A stretch of 64,000 bases of DNA from Syngnathus acus (GCF_901709675.1 NC_051099.1:2728001-2792000); one strand, 5' to 3'; shown: positions 22,556-37,699, counted from the first letter of the stretch. Translations and numbers: made by a program. Notes: a model not told the origin generated them from the sequence alone.

Positions 22556-23284
22556 ATCTTATCAATTTGAGGTTTAAAACAGAAAATGTACGTTGGCAAA
22601 ACTCCAGCAACGTTGACGCTGGTTTCAAAAGAACTAGAAGACAAAGTGAAAAGCGGTTTGCTTAAATCCACAATTTAACTCACTTTTCTATAAAACAGCT
22701 CTAAAAACAATGTGTTTGTCTCTTTGTTTTACTTTGTATTAAAAAACACTTCACTATGTTTAGTCTTGACCCAAATTTCTCTTGCTTGAGTTGCATTTTT
22801 CTCTCGAAATGTCATTTCTGGCTTCAGGACGGCGACATTTGATAATACCACAAAACCACCACCCTCATCCATTAAAGCTCTCAAGCTCAAGTGAAGACGT
22901 GAGAGATATTATGATTTTGTGGTTAGCATTTTCTTTTTCAGCTGTACCGCTCTCGCCATGTGAAAAAAAAGCACCTCGAGGCGAGCAGTTCCCATTTTTG
23001 AAGACAACTTCCAGCCCGGATGAGGGGAACGGAGTTGCATTCTTTATTATTGCTCAACATATGATGTTTAACCGTAACCAACTTGTATCTAACATTTAAA
23101 AAAATAAGAGATAACCTTCGGGCTAGCAGCAAACGTTGGCAGACGTTAGCCTCTTCGTGACGCTAACAGTGTTGCATCAGCTCACGCTCGAACAAAAAAA
23201 AAAGCCTCATTTTAGTTAAGCCTCATTTAAAAAAAAATGCACGTTGGTCTCCATATAGCATCAGTCCCTGCCGCAAACGGAGAC
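22556..23284. other. Spacer between the LINE and scimp, with the scimp 3' UTR
   Basis: AT-rich, no recognisable exon. A minus-strand AATAAA (plus TTTATT at 23043-23048) could end the scimp transcript about 240 bp after its stop codon. Confidence 0.4.
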
Positions 23285-24460
23285 TCATTTGACATCGTCA
23301 TAGTCCTGGTTACTGTCTTCGACATCATCATAGTCATCTGCGGCATCTTCCGCCAGCTTCGGTACATCCTCGTACGATGGAACCAAAGAATACGGTTCTT
23401 GGGGTTGCTCCTCTACTTCCACGTAGTCCAGCTGATCATAGGGGATCTGGTCATAGTCCTGAAAGTTGTTCGGGTCCAAAGTCTGACTTTGCTTAAGAAG
23501 GTCGGCCATGTCAAGCTCGTGCTCAACTTCGGGAACCTCTGTAATGTTCTCATAGCTCTGGGCCTCTAAAAAACATAAGAACATAAGAACTCTGCAAGAT
23601 CATCATGATTTCTACTGAAACGTTCATTTCACCTGCCAACAGGAACTGGGTGCGAGGAGGCAATGGCGGAGTAGTCTGCTTCCGTTCTTGGTATGTGCTC
23701 ACTCTGAGACAACGACAAAAAAAGACAATTTTGTGGAGTTTCTTTCTAAGCCATTTCAAGCAATGTGACCTTATGGGGTTAAAACTCAAAACCTAAAAAT
23801 AGTTCATGATTACGTATTTGGATTACTTGTCTTTGGAGTCTCTGTGGTATCGGTACTTCACTGTGAAAATAAAAACAACAATTAAGAGCACGGTATGTAA
23901 AATAATAACCAATCAAAGGATGGATTGCAAATGATGTTACTGATTTTCTTCTTTACAAAAACATTGTTGATATTGAGAGTTAATCAGAGCCTCGAGTTGA
24001 GAAATAAAACTCCACGGCTGCTTCTTGTTTAAGGGAGAAAAAGCGAGCAGAAAAGTGCCGTGTCACGACATCTGAAAATGGGCATGAAAGTTTAGCTTGG
24101 AAGGCGAGAGCGTGCTTGGATGTTGCACCAGAATTCCTGGGAGGAAAAAAAAAAAAAACCTCCAGCTGAGGTCTGTGTTTTTTTTCACACTAACCGGGTC
24201 ATGTTTTTGGTGGGGTTCGCCGCACTACGGATTACACACAATCCTACTCAGATTAGTTTGATGCTACAATGATGATTAGAATTTCAATATACTCATTATG
24301 TCTAACACTGACAACATCTCAATCTCATCAATGATGACACCAAAAAAAACAACAACCAACCGTTACTGCACAGGTAGATGAAGAACCAAATGATGCATAT
24401 GAGCAAGCAGGAAGCGATCATCACAGGGATCAACACCTTCAAAAAGTTATTCAGATCCAT
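23285..24460 (-). CDS. scimp: SCIMP-like transmembrane adaptor (SLP adaptor and CSK-interacting membrane protein)
   Basis: Palmitoylated-type transmembrane adaptor of antigen-presenting cells that carries Src-kinase-phosphorylated tyrosines. Four exons join in phase: 24367-24460, 23827-23860, 23633-23703, 23285-23565, giving 159 aa. A short ectodomain (MDLNNFLK) precedes one TM (residues 9-31, ending WFFIYLC) and a basic juxtamembrane stretch. Then come the SH3 ligand PPLPPR (55-60), YENI (Tyr71, GRB2-type YxN), YSLV (Tyr125, the Csk-type site in SCIMP), Tyr131 in SYEDV, and DYDDV twice (Tyr145 and Tyr155; this motif binds SLP proteins in mammals). The motif order matches mammalian SCIMP (145 aa). 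Human SCIMP adjoins RABEP1 on 17p13, and rabep1 is in this window. DYDDV is single in human and doubled here. Confidence 0.85.
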
Positions 24461-24518
24461 TGGCAATTGCAAAAAGACACATCAGAGTTGCTGCTGCTGC
24501 TTTGGAGTGTACCATCGC

Positions 24519-24533
24519 CAACTTCCTCTTTCT
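24519..24533 (-). promoter_or_regulatory. PU.1/ETS-like site upstream of scimp
   Basis: The minus strand reads AGAAAGAGGAAGTTG, very close to the PU.1 consensus AAAGAGGAAGTG, about 60 bp before the scimp ATG. PU.1 drives genes in B cells and macrophages, where mammalian SCIMP is expressed. Binding is inferred. Confidence 0.45.
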
Positions 24534-26648
24534 GACAAATGGGGCACAGCAGACAAGTAACCAAATGCGCTGTCTCCTGGGACTCGTGACTAAGCCAAGT
24601 TCCTGCTCTGGAAAGCGGCACCAAAGGCAATGTTTTTGTGCATTAGTCGATAAATATGCACACAAGTCCACATACGCCAATACACGATTCCCTTTATCTG
24701 CATCCTTTTGAGTTTGCAGCTTCCTTTGACGATGACATGGCAGATGCTGTAGATAAAGGAAAACAGAGTTTGACATATTTGACAGGTTTTGCGCTTATTC
24801 ATTGAAAATAATGACGTAATATCCTGTCGACGATTATTCCCGTCAACTACTTTTTATTTTATAAATGGGGGGATGAGACTCTCGGACAGCTCTCCTATAG
24901 AGGCCTATAGAGCATTTAATTATGACCACTTGAGGGCAGATAGAAAGGTTGCTCCCAGTATGGCCTGGCAGTCAATAATATTTCAATTCTAAAATTCTGA
25001 AGAATTTAAAAGATGGTTGCATAAAAACATACAACAAATAAAATGATTCATTAAATTTAAATGATGAATTAAAACACACCAAACTTTATTGAAAGATTCG
25101 ATTGAAAACTCATGATTCAAGACTACATTCTATTAAAAAATGCTTTTTTTCGATTAGTCCTGTATAATGGGTAATTAATAGGGGTGTAACATTCATCGAT
25201 ACACATCGATTAATCGATATAATGCTCTACGATTTGTTGGCATCGATGCTAAACGTAAACATCGATCTATATCGCCCGTTTTTGACCTCGGACATTAGAC
25301 ACGACTTTATTTTGAAATCCAGTTCATTGTTGCTTGCTTCCTCTTTCCGGGAGCAGTGCGCGGCATGTTGTGTTGTGAGCAGAGCAGGCACGTGAAAGGG
25401 GAGCCGACAACTGCGCGGCTCCTGGGCTGGTGCTATGGCTAGTGTCTGTCCAAGAAGACGAGGAAATTCGCTCCCCTTTGGGCTTCAAGTCATTCGTTTG
25501 GAAGCACTTTGTAATTTCCTAAATAAAGAGTTTGCAGTACCTTGTTGATTTTGCGTATGAATTGTTATAAATCAGGATATTGTTCTATATCGATCGTAGA
25601 GCACTATATCGTGAATGAATCACAGCAGGCTTTAAGATATCGGCAAATATCGTATCGCGGTTCTTTGTATCGATATATCGTATCGTTACAAAACCCGCGA
25701 TTTACACCCCTAGTATTCACACATAAATACTTGCATTTGAGCCCGTGTCACTAACCAGTCGGCTATTTCGGCCTGGCAACCAAGGGCCGTCTGCACTCTT
25801 TTGTACTTACCCAACGCGCGTGGAACGAAATTTGGCGAGTGGCTCCGTCACTGCGTTTGAACGAATCTTTTGAGTGAACTGTTTCTAAAGATTCAGTTCA
25901 GAACTGGAATGGACATCACTCCAGCTCAGGTCCTGGAGGTGCATCCGAGTCCAAATCATTTAGAATTTACCACAAGTGAACTCTAATTCATATCAATTGA
26001 TTGTGTTTTAGCTGCTTCTCAGTTCAATTCATGTTAATGACATAGTTTAACATTATTTGATGTCTTGCACGTCCACATTTTGTAGGTGGTTGGGGTCTCT
26101 AGTGTGTATTGAGTGTTTGGCGGATGTGGCGAATTGTTGTCAAAAGGAAGCCAATGCACGCGCTTCACAGCTAATGTCGAATCAAGTCGACACACAAAGG
26201 AGAGCGGCCGGACCATTGAAGGTAACACGCAGTAACTTTTTTAAATACAAGAATATAAGAGGTTAATTTCATATGTAAAAAAAATTGTGCGGCGCATAAA
26301 AATGTTTTTTTTTAGGAAATTTCTAATTCTGCGCAGCATATTTTATTTAACAGGTAATGGTGTTTCAAATTGGATGAGTGATGTGTGCAATCTGGAGTGC
26401 TTACGAATACTTTCATCAATATATATCTGTCAAACAAAATACACACTTTTGCTCCTCTTGTAGTTTTTTTGTTATTTTTGTTAAATAACCAGAATGAGAA
26501 GAGTTCACTGCACTTTTGCTTTAAGGCACATGACCGCAAGCTCTCCGAGTTTCGGCCAACCACTTCCTGAAGGCGCACATGTGCATTGTTCAGGGCCAAC
26601 AACTAAGTATCACAAGGGCAGCCTGTGAATAAGTGCTACTTTGCAGGT
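24534..26648. other. Intergenic region between the divergent genes scimp and lat2
   Basis: No coding exon seen. It contains a hAT-like remnant in the middle and, near the right end (26560-26571), an ETS-type site (cacttcctgaag). Because lat2 coding exon 1 is preceded by a good acceptor (ctttgcag), a non-coding lat2 first exon should lie in this interval. Confidence 0.4.
25179..25712 (+). mobile_element. hAT-like non-autonomous transposon remnant
   Basis: About 530 bp bounded by TAGGGGTGTAA and TTTACACCCCTA, with subterminal ATCGATA-rich stretches at both ends. The flanking 8-mers gtaattaa and gtattcac agree at 5 of 8 positions. Internally, GGCTTCAAGTCATTCGTTTG would encode FKSFVWKHF, which resembles the start of a BED zinc finger of hAT transposases, but the frame breaks soon after. 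This looks like a deletion derivative of an autonomous hAT element. Confidence 0.55.
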
Positions 26649-28467
26649 ATGCTGGGAAATTCCAGCATGCAGTGTGCGGTTGGAGGTGTTGCGTCGCTGG
26701 CCTTGCTGGGTCTGCTGTGTCTGAGATGCAAGACCAAGTCCAGTAAGTGCTAAGAACCAGCTGTTGTATGGGTGGGATCAGAAGTCCATCATCTTAGAAC
26801 GGCTTTTCCGATCCGTCCCAGGGCCCTTTGGTTTTCCACATTTGTCAAGAGAATGATTTTGTGTTAAAAAAAGACAAATTTGGTTGGACTTAAACTGCAT
26901 ATTTTCACAATTTTAAATAATGTTTATGTTTTAAATTAATTTATATATTGTATTTGTTTGCTTTTCGGGCGACTGGCTTGAAAAATAAGAGTTTTTGTGA
27001 CAAAGCGCAGTAATACCCATATCGCCTGTTTCAATATTTCCACAGAGATACACGAAGAAGCTCAAATATACAACCCCCACACATTGTGAGTGACAAACTT
27101 ATTTTGTGACAAACGTTTGAAATGCATTTGGCACATTGTGAGATTTCTTCATCTATTGACAGCCAGCGTGAAGGAAGCAGATTTGCTATAATGCGATCCA
27201 AAACGGGTAAGTCATCCATCACATATGCTCATCAAGAATTTTTTTTTTCTATTTCTATTTATTCTATTTTATATTTCTATTTTTTTAACAATTTGTTTTG
27301 TATTTTTCAGTCACCAAAGCCAATCAAATGACCCCTTCCATCAAGTATGTTTTTTTTTTTTTTTTTACATGAAATTAAAAGCAAAATGTCAAACAGACAC
27401 AATCACCTTATTGAAACTATATTTTCCAGTGAGGACATTTATCCAGGTGAGTTTTGCACAATTTGCACTATTGTATTTCTGTCTTCCAATCGACAAGAAA
27501 AGCATTTTCTCCGAACCTCTTACTGCTCACAGCTATATATTCGGTAGCTGGATCTCCAACCAGAAGTTGGGAACATATTTATGTGTAAGTATTTCAATCT
27601 CATCGACAATCTAGCGCAGTGGTTCCCAAAGTGGGCGGTACCGCCCCCCTGGGGGCGGTGGAAAGATCTGGGGGGGCGGTGAGGAAGAAAGGGGCGGTAG
27701 GGGGGCGGCAGTCTATTTGTACACAACACGCCGCTCTGGCCCAGTCAGATCCGACAGCATAGACTACAAAAGCAAAAGCTCAGGTTTGTAATTTCAAGCT
27801 TGTAATGTTCAGAATTTTATCTTATAATAAAAACCGCATTCTGGCGGTCAACATCATCTTGAGTTCAAGTCAACATGAAATTGGGGACTCGCCAGAACGC
27901 GCCATGTTGTGTTGAGCTGGTTAGGGCAGTGGTCCCCAACCACCGGGAATTCACTGGGGAGCCAAAGGGGGCGCCAGCCTGCAAAAGTTTGGGAACCACT
28001 GATCTAGCGCAACAACTTCAGCAGGGATTATTTTGCCTTTGCAGAGAACCGCTCCCCGTTACAGTGTATGAAAATGAACAGATGCCATCGAGGATAAAAG
28101 GTGGGCTCTCTAAAGTTACTGAATCAATTAATTGCCTTTTCTGAGCGACTAACATCATGTCGTCTCCAGATTGCGACGCCGCTACGGGTCATTACGCAAA
28201 CTGCTCTGGCGAGTCGCCAGCAAACAACACGGGACGGGACGTCACGGTTACATTCGAAGGTCGAGGTGTTGCGTTTAACCAAAGTGCCGTGTCGCCTCAC
28301 CACGCAGACGCCGACGATTATGAAAACTCTGCGTTCCTGGCGTACAATGCGCGCAAGCTGGAGAATGGTAAGCAGAAGACTCACAATGCATACACGCTCC
28401 TTCACTTTTAAGCGTCCTCTTTTTGTGTGGACCAGATAATTGGTATGAGAATGAAAAAGCAGGCTGA
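26649..28467 (+). CDS. lat2: LAT2/NTAL-like transmembrane adaptor (linker for activation of T cells family member 2)
   Basis: Transmembrane scaffold that couples immune receptors to GRB2-type signalling in B, mast and NK cells. Nine exons join in phase: 26649-26742, 27046-27085, 27163-27206, 27311-27344, 27430-27446, 27533-27584, 28045-28100, 28170-28367, 28436-28467, giving 188 aa. A very short ectodomain leads into a TM (about 9-25) ending in the palmitoylation-type CxxC (CLRC, 24-27). The cytosolic part has four YxN tyrosines: VYENE (102), HYAN (121), DDYENS (163) and WYENE (182). IYNPHTFQREGSRF and AIYSVAG parallel mammalian LAT2 segments around its SFTGSRTYSLVG. Exon 5 is only 17 bp. Exon 6 could use a neighbouring donor, but GTAAGT is best and keeps phase. 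Mammalian LAT2 adjoins VPS37D, as here. LAT is the alternative but fits less well. Confidence 0.82.
27617..28001 (+). mobile_element. hAT-type MITE inside lat2 intron 6
   Basis: 385 bp with terminal inverted repeats CAGTGGTTCCCAAA and TTTGGGAACCACTG, flanked by a perfect 8-bp duplication (atctagcg at 27609-27616 and 28002-28009). The 8-bp duplication and the terminal sequence are hallmarks of hAT (Charlie-like) elements. The interior is G/C-rich (ggggcggt repeats) and has no transposase. A second hAT-end-like string (CAGTGGTCCCCAACCACCGG) near 27.93 kb may be a nested relic. Confidence 0.85.
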
Positions 28468-28682
28468 CAGGGACGCCAAAGAGGACACTTTCCCTCATTT
28501 GGTGAACCGAGGCTGCCTCCGGATGATGTGGGAAGAACATCACGCGGGCTGAGAAATGAACGAATTTCATTGAATGGCTCTTAATTATTTATCGATGGTA
28601 CATAGAAGAGCGATTGTATCCATCCATGCATCCAACATTGTAATTTTGTATGTTTTTATTATTTAAATATATTAGAGTGCGA

Positions 28683-28688
28683 ATTAAA
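28683..28688 (+). terminator. Poly(A) signal of lat2 (ATTAAA)
   Basis: ATTAAA lies about 215 bp after the lat2 stop. The pgk1 poly(A) signal on the other strand is about 190 bp further on, so the two genes end tail-to-tail. Confidence 0.45.
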
Positions 28689-28879
28689 ATCATTACAAAC
28701 AAGTGTTTGTTTCTTTTTTTAAACGGATTAGCAGATTTTACGTTATGGGTCGGGCCTGACTGATGTCAATTTTGAATGAATTTTTTTCATGTAATTGCAT
28801 CTCGGATCGATCGGAGCATTTTTAAATCGTAGGCTGAGTTTAGAAGCAACACAAGGGCAGCGCAAAGGTTTTAGGAACA

Positions 28880-28885
28880 TTTATT
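28880..28885 (-). terminator. Poly(A) signal of pgk1
   Basis: AATAAA on the minus strand, about 405 bp after the pgk1 stop codon. Confidence 0.5.
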
Positions 28886-29288
28886 CACTAGAAGAGAAGG
28901 GCTGTGAGGTTACAAGGTCAACAAACGCCACACGAACCGTTTGTTAATATCTCTCTCAATCAGTAGCCATGCTGTGACTGGACAAGTTAGCGGGGAATGA
29001 GCGACACCCGCTTTTCTCAAGTGATGAGGTGAGGTCACCTTTCAACCACAGCAAAATCAAATTCCACCTTGACAATCCATCTACTCGAATGATCAATAAG
29101 GCAGAAGTTCTACAAGTCCAGATGGATTTGCGATTTGTTTTTGTTTTTTTTCTCCGTAGGTTTGTTTCTCGCATGGACTAACACCAGTCTGGTTTTAGTA
29201 GCTACTCACCTCTCGGCATACACACATTCACACGCTCTCTCTCTCACGCACACGTGCAAACACGTCAGTAGGTCGACGAGAAGGAAGT

Positions 29289-33640
<4,352 letters not shown>

Positions 33641-33764
33641 TTTGTCGTCTTTCTGCTTGTTCGTCACGTCGCTTGCGTCGCCTCCGCTTCGGTGGCTTCG
33701 ATGGCTGTTCGGTGGATGGTGGATCCCGAATGACAGCGATGACCTTAACAGCAAGCGGGGATAA

Positions 33765-33880
33765 GGAGGTTGGGACGAGACACGCCCACCTGAAGGCGAT
33801 TGGCTGATGCGAGAAAGGCGAGCCCTTGCGTTTGATTGGCTAGCCTTGGTGTCAATTATCCTACGTCACGCCCTGTCATA
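33765..33880 (-). promoter_or_regulatory. pgk1 promoter with two CCAAT boxes, a GC/CACCC box and an HRE-like site
   Basis: Read on the minus strand, AGCCAATC occurs twice (around 33.80 and 33.84 kb), 125-200 bp before the ATG. A GGGCGTG-type box lies nearer the gene, and GGGCGTGACGTAGG near 33.86 kb combines a hypoxia-response core (GCGTG) with a CRE-like TGACGTA. PGK1 is a classic HIF target in mammals. Use of this site is inferred. Confidence 0.5.
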
Positions 33881-34276
33881 AGTTTAGCCGACTTCCAAAT
33901 ATAAATTAATATAAATATTTACGTACTTTCGGTCCAAGGATAAAAGAAGATTGACGAATGTTAAATGCAACTACAATATCGCAGTTATTAAAATTGGGAC
34001 TTTTCCAACAAATATTTAAGTGAGCATACATATTGGGAAAAACAGAGCAAAACAGTCTTAAAATGACACTGTCTATACATTCAACATCAAACTATCATTT
34101 ATCATAATGTTAACAGTATCAAACAAACCTTACTCCTAATGGAAAATGAGATTCTTGCTCAAATTATTTTTACTGAAAAGCATCAGTGTGTGTTTATCTT
34201 TTGTAATAAGCAAATATACAGTTGTACTCAGTGCTTAAAGGGGAAGAAAACCAATCAGATCTAGAATCACATTTAA

Positions 34277-34282
34277 TTTATT
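34277..34282 (-). terminator. Poly(A) signal of cox7b
   Basis: AATAAA on the minus strand, about 100 bp after the cox7b stop codon. Confidence 0.55.
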
Positions 34283-34380
34283 TGGACAATAATGAAACAC
34301 ACTCAGGCAGGTATTTACTACTCAGCTGTACAGTCGAAAGATTTCTGTTTGGATCTCAACCATGGCTGCTTGTTTTTCTT

Positions 34381-35049
34381 TTACTCATCAGCCTCCTTCC
34401 ATGGTTGGGGCTTGATCTTCCCAACGGGGGACAGATTCCAAGTGATGCCTGTCTGAGTCGCCACCTGTAAGGGAAAGGGGGAAAAATAAGGTTTGATTTT
34501 GGAAAAATGATGTCAAGTTGCTAACAAAAGGAGAGCTACACTTACGTATGACCACACAGCGGTGCAGAAGGCGAAGCCGCCGAGCAACACGCCGGTGCCA
34601 TACTTTGAGTGGAAGTCCTGCGGAGCGGTGGATCCGTGTCTCACTTGGCGTGCTGCTTGACCTAGAAGACGACAGTCATGGACCATGTTTCATCTTTATA
34701 TTAACTGTGAAATTAGTTTTGTTGATACGACGCGGTTCCGATTGCAGTTCCCGAAAAGAGTCCATCTTCACAGTAAATCGTCACGCAATCATCATCAACA
34801 ACACCAATTAAAACAACATTAGCAAACTGGCTGCAAAATTGAAGCTCTTGGAACTCATCTCAAAACATAGCTGGAAACATTAGCTTGCGTGTGTTAGCCT
34901 GCTGACCGGGGTGACCCATTGGAGACGTGTCTCCAGACTCGCAGACAGGTAATAGCTCAAGGTATTTTTCGAGTACATACATAGATAAATATTCCATAAC
35001 AAGTCGTCTTACCGCTGATGTTGACGACGGCTTTGGTGAATCTATACAT
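34381..35049 (-). CDS. cox7b: Cytochrome c oxidase subunit 7B
   Basis: Small nuclear-encoded subunit of respiratory complex IV, with one TM in the inner mitochondrial membrane. Three exons join in phase: 35013-35049, 34546-34661, 34381-34464, giving 78 aa (human 80). A basic presequence-like N-terminus (MYRFTKAVVNISGQAARQVR) precedes DFHSKYGTGVLLGG, the TM (FAFCTAVWSYVATQTG) and the signature ITWNLSPVGKIKP near the C-terminus. Human COX7B is close to PGK1 on Xq21, and the pairing is kept here. The protein is too short to stand out in any one exon; it was recognised from the C-terminal exon and rebuilt upstream. Confidence 0.92.
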
Positions 35050-35327
35050 GTCGACGAGTCTGGCTTAGGTAGGTGGAAGATACCCTTGAACAGCGCAAGT
35101 GCAAATATGGCCGTTTTGCAGCCAAAGAGCGGAAGTGACGTTTTGTTGTCCCTGCGCATGCGCACTGGACAAATATAGCAAGAGAAAATGTGTAACTTTA
35201 CGTTTCTGTAGTTTTCAAACGACAAAATAGCAACAAATATAACATAAGTATCATGTCAAAACAACTTTAAATCATACCAGAGTTAATCAAAAAATAAAAG
35301 CAGTATTTTGCCACAACGAACGTCAGT

Positions 35328-35438
35328 GTCAGGATGGCCGAGTGGTCTAAGGCGCCAGACTCAAGGACTAAACTCCTTCCGAAGGACGGGATTTCTGGTC
35401 TCCGAATGGAGGCGTGGGTTCGAATCCCACTTCTGACA
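35328..35438 (+). tRNA. tRNA-Leu(CAA) with intron
   Basis: Acceptor stem GTCAGGA pairs with the 3' end TTCTGAC plus discriminator A. The A box is TGGCCGAGTGG and the B box GGTTCGAATCC. The anticodon CAA is at 35362-35364 in the loop CTCAAGT with stem CCAGA/TCTGG. A roughly 27-nt intron (about 35366-35392) sits one base 3' of the anticodon, the canonical position, as in vertebrate tRNA-Leu(CAA) genes. The variable arm TCTCCGAATGGAGGC is that of a class II tRNA. A T4 pol III stop follows at 35444-35447. Confidence 0.96.
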
Positions 35439-35788
35439 CAAACTTTTGATGTTCTTTCAAGTTTATAAATAGCTATGGCTCCCACAGATGTAACCTCTTA
35501 TTTGATTTTAAATGTATTTTTTTTTTCAGTGTAATAATTTAACAATCGCTTGTCTTTAAATAAATGTAATTGTCCTGGTTTTACATTTTGTATCATCTCA
35601 ATAGCACTTAGGGGTAAACTGTGTTTAAGATTATTTAATTGTGGATTTCTTTTCAGTGCTATGTTTGCATGAACTGCCATTTATGTATTTATGTAGATTA
35701 TAATTCTTCAAATACAGTGATTTTTTGCGTGAATTACCACAAGGCAACACTATAATAAAACCAAACAAGAAATTGCTCTTTTCAAAAG
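35439..35788. other. Gene-free interval between the tRNA and the pgrmc1 3' end
   Basis: AT-rich; nothing recognisable beyond the T4 terminator and an 11-bp T run. Confidence 0.4.
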
Positions 35789-35794
35789 TTTATT
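35789..35794 (-). terminator. Poly(A) signal of pgrmc1
   Basis: Overlapping AATAAA hexamers on the minus strand, about 540 bp after the pgrmc1 stop codon. Confidence 0.5.
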
Positions 35795-36333
35795 TATTAA
35801 ATGGATATCATTTCCAGGCTGACTGTATTATAACATTCAGTCTGTCCGTCTGTACAAAGCTTAGCAAATGACATTTATTACCTCACTGAATTGACAATAA
35901 AGGTGAGTATGTGGCCTTTTGGAACGGGAATGACGGTGAAAAGTGAGAAACATGATTTCATATGAAAGGAGTACACTTGGTCCACCTCTAAAAAAACAAA
36001 CAAACAAAAAAAAACATCTTCCCTCACTGGTTACAGTCGTTCTGAATGGCCCCATTTTCCTTTCTGGAAAGCGGTGGCAGTCCGCACTGCCTCGGCATAA
36101 AGTCACCTGTGACATCAACATTTATTTGAGCACGTTGCGCGACGGTAGTCGCAGTTACAAAATGATGATCGGTAAGCGCGTGACGCTTATGACATCTCAG
36201 GAAACAAGGTGACACTGATGTAAGCACTTGGTGTGAGATCAACAGTATTTCAATAACATTAGCATTATGCCTTAATGCTAAAGCCTTCATGATTAAGGCA
36301 TCGGCGGCTTTTTCTACCTTCGCGTTTCACTCT

Positions 36334-37699
36334 TTAGTCTGTTTTCTTGTCCTTGACTTCCTCGTCGTCTGTGTACTCTGTCGGCTCCTCGCCGGGCTTT
36401 AGCAGCTTCCCGATATAGTCGTATTTAACTGGAATGACAGAAAATGAGACAGGTATTCAAGTTAGCTTGACAGTGAGCAAAGAAACAAAGTCGATATTTG
36501 CGGGACTCTTGTCGGCACTCACATGTGAACTGGGTCTCCCACTCGGAGAGGCTCTCCAGCTCCGTGGCATTCAGGTCAGACAAGTCGTCGTGTTCGTCTT
36601 TCAGGGCCTCCTTACCCAGGCAGAAGGTGGCCAGGCCTCGGGATGCGTCCCTGCCGGCAAACACTCCGTATGGACCGTCTGGAAAACACGGGACATAATC
36701 TAAGAACTTTGGCTGCACACTAATTGGTAAGTGTATAAAGTGCTGCCTTTGCAAGTGAAAATTATTTTTCTTGTCTTTACCTCCTGTATTGATTTTTTTT
36801 TTGCACAAATAAGGATCAAGCAGCTTGTAGCGCAATAACAGAAAAAAAGGTTTGCATGAACACAACGTGAGCTCAATGGTTTTACAATGACTGATCAACA
36901 TAAACTGTCATCCATTCATTCATGCTGGTCAGAGGTGACACGCAACAAAGGTTGCAACGCTCACATGAGATAAACGAGGTGAGCTTCCACCAGAGTGCGC
37001 ATTTTCAAACTAGTGCAACTTGGTATTTGACCACATGTTGGGAATATTTTGGTAACCCGAATCAGCTAGGAGTTCCTAAATAGTTTTCAGTTTGGTTGCT
37101 TTCTTGGAATTCGGCCCAAATAAACAAACAAACGAACGAACGAACAGTGTGTGTCTGTTTGCTGATGCAACCTACTTGGGTTAATTTGTCAAACAGACAC
37201 AGTTCACCCTGTCGTTCATTGCTATTTGTTCCTTTATAAGCGGACTGTTTTTATCTTCTACTATGTTGTGGAACGGGGATCTAAGTCAGAAAACCTCAAA
37301 TTGAGAAATGTCGACCTTTTATGCCGTTTTAATGCTACAACGGGAGTCCCAATAAAACATTCAGCCTGTGTGAAACTGGAGACAAAACATCCAGGAAAGC
37401 TTACCCGGCCCATAGAACTTGCTGCCCCTGGTCACGTCGAATACTTTTCCATTGACAGCCATGAGGATTCTGGGACTCTGCAGCCCATCGTAAGGCTTCA
37501 ACTCGTCTCGGGTGAAGTCTCGCTTTTTCAGTTTGGGCAGCTGCGGCTCTGCTGCTTCCACCTCCAGAGGCTTGTCCCCGCGGAAAATTTTGTACAGCAA
37601 GTAAAGACTCAAAGCCAGCAGGGCCAGGTTCAAAGGAGACGTGAAAATCTCCTGTAAGATTCCGCCTGAAGTTGTCTCGGGGTCGTCCGCTTCAGCCAT
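36334..37699 (-). CDS. pgrmc1: Membrane-associated progesterone receptor component 1
   Basis: ER-anchored heme-binding protein with a cytochrome b5-like domain that supports cytochrome P450s and sterol metabolism. Three exons join in phase: 37405-37699, 36523-36678, 36334-36428, giving 181 aa. One N-terminal TM (about residues 22-40; [20 protein letters not shown]) is followed by the acidic/proline linker and the cyt-b5 core [31 protein letters not shown], then [18 protein letters not shown] with the heme-ligand tyrosine, [19 protein letters not shown], and a tail [17 protein letters not shown]. The [14 protein letters not shown] start matches PGRMC1; parts of the b5 domain look like PGRMC2, as expected of paralogues. 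X-linked neighbours pgk1 and cox7b support PGRMC1. Confidence 0.93.

Noticed and set aside
28124-28570. 148-aa minus-strand open frame over the lat2 3' exons
   Set aside because: No family similarity; it lies across lat2 exons and introns that are supported by phase and motifs.
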